A stretch of DNA of 7,092 nucleotides from Thermoplasmata archaeon (GTDB taxonomy: Archaea; Thermoplasmatota; E2; DHVEG-1; B18-G2). The translations under genes and the position numbers were made by a program. The notes under the pieces were generated by a model, which saw nothing but the letters and a program-made list of their open reading frames with translations, was not told the DNA's origin and made no database searches. This document shows positions 6,396-7,092 of this stretch, in pieces (positions within the stretch are counted from its first letter, which is position 1; every line of letters starts with the position of its first letter). The stretch lies in the NCBI GenBank assembly GCA_021161685.1, contig JAGHAD010000066.1:1-7092 (forward strand), in the 5' to 3' direction.

Positions 6396-7092
6396 GAAAT
6401 TGATGAGATAAATTTTTATCCAATCCTCTCCGTTCTTTCCATAAACATCGTATACCAAACATCTGAAAACCGCATCTCCAACGTAATGTTCTCTACACTT
6501 CCACTCAAAAGGTTCCCTGCTTGCAACATAAGAAAGGTTATCGTTCAGATAGAACTCCACTCTATCTATTGGGCTCTCGTTTTCCACATGGGTAGAGACC
6601 GTAATGGGACCGATCGCTACTGTGGTATTTCCACCGAGTTTGAAGAGTTTTTTATCAAAGAAATAGAGATAGCCTTGCTCTGGTCTGATTATGTTTATTG
6701 AGGGTGGTAACTTTATATCATAGCCTATCAAATCCATGTAGACGGTGAAGGTGGCGTTGCCGATTGAGAATTGCTGAACCACACCTTTTATAACGTTTGT
6801 TACCTTTTCAGAGTACCAAAGGTCTCCCCCGCTGCTACCAACGATATGGTAAGCGTCAAAGAAGCCAGCTTTTGTTATGACTCTATCTTTTCCAACGCAT
6901 GTGAAGCTTTCCCTCGCTACTCTTTCTTCATGAATTTTCTTTGGTGGATCCATCCATTCCTGAACATACATTTCTCCATCAATCGTCACTTTCGTCTCAA
7001 CTTCCCAGCTATCCCCAACTTTGAATGGGAACCTGAGCATGGTGCTTGGAGGATTATAACTTATGTTTAATCTAATGTAAAACGGGAATACC
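6390..7092 (-). CDS. Probable secreted/surface protein with C-terminal Ig-like domain (5' part beyond the right edge)
   Basis: This leftward frame stays open from the stop TAA at 6392-6390 to the right edge, giving about 234 codons. The ATG at 7040 is internal: 17 further sense codons (VFPFYIRLNISYNPPST) precede it before the edge, so the true start, and any signal peptide, is outside. Counting from the Met at 7040, residues 1-112 begin LRFPFKVGDSWEV, a module I associate with archaeal extracellular proteins but cannot name. Residues about 116-214 look like an Ig-like beta-sandwich: IIRPEQGYLYFFDK, then IDRVEFYLNDNLSYV, then REPFEWKCREHYVGDAV and a VYDVYGKNGED ending. Cys182 and Cys194 could form a disulfide. 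Four N-x-S/T sequons (N95, N138, N154, N168) agree with an exported glycoprotein. No enzyme motif is visible, and function is unknown; adhesion or cell-surface architecture is only a guess. Confidence 0.8.
   Translation of the reverse strand, partial: VFPFYIRLNISYNPPSTMLRFPFKVGDSWEVETKVTIDGEMYVQEWMDPPKKIHEERVARESFTCVGKDRVITKAGFFDAYHIVGSSGGDLWYSEKVTNVIKGVVQQFSIGNATFTVYMDLIGYDIKLPPSINIIRPEQGYLYFFDKKLFKLGGNTTVAIGPITVSTHVENESPIDRVEFYLNDNLSYVASREPFEWKCREHYVGDAVFRCLVYDVYGKNGEDWIKIYLINFL

Noticed and set aside
1..7092. tRNA/rRNA genes, CRISPR arrays, insertion sequences, defence or phage genes
   Set aside because: The window is almost fully coding with housekeeping and membrane genes; gaps are 1, 10, 30 and 48 nt, and I saw no repeats or terminal inverted repeats.

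Overview
The window comes from an archaeon, most likely a euryarchaeal or related lineage. It encodes an eRF1-type release factor (aRF1), an archaeal CPSF/beta-CASP nuclease, an archaeal-type enolase, a slipin/NfeD membrane protease pair of the kind described in Pyrococcus, and a Trm14-like THUMP tRNA methyltransferase. Base composition is moderately AT-rich. Arginine codons are mostly AGA/AGG, which is compatible with but does not prove a thermophile. The genus cannot be named from sequence alone. All three stop codons end convincing genes: TGA for aRF1 and slipin, TAG for the nuclease, TAA for NfeD and enolase.

Layout. Five genes run leftward as one tightly packed block from 5054 to the left edge: slipin, NfeD protease, aCPSF2-like nuclease, aRF1, and a THUMP methyltransferase cut by the left edge. 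The junctions are a 4-nt ATGA overlap, a 30-nt gap, a 10-nt gap and a 1-nt gap, so this is probably one operon, possibly with an internal break in the 30-nt gap. Enolase runs rightward from a GTG at 5103. Its promoter and the slipin promoter must share a 48-bp divergent region, where a self-complementary TATA-like box lies about 24-26 bp from both start codons. At the right edge, a leftward, 5'-truncated gene for a probable secreted protein with an Ig-like domain converges on enolase, and the two stop regions overlap by 6 bp.

How the genes fit together. Slipin and NfeD form a membrane quality-control pair in which the ClpP-like protease is expected to clip the stomatin homologue. The next three genes concern RNA and translation: RNA cleavage (aCPSF2), peptide release (aRF1) and tRNA modification (Trm14-like). 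Enolase is a separate central-carbon gene. There is no non-coding stretch over 300 bp, and I see no RNA gene, mobile element, CRISPR array or clear long repeat. I did not find a strong candidate for an undescribed system. The best leads are the shared symmetric promoter, the nuclease/release-factor pairing, and the truncated surface protein.
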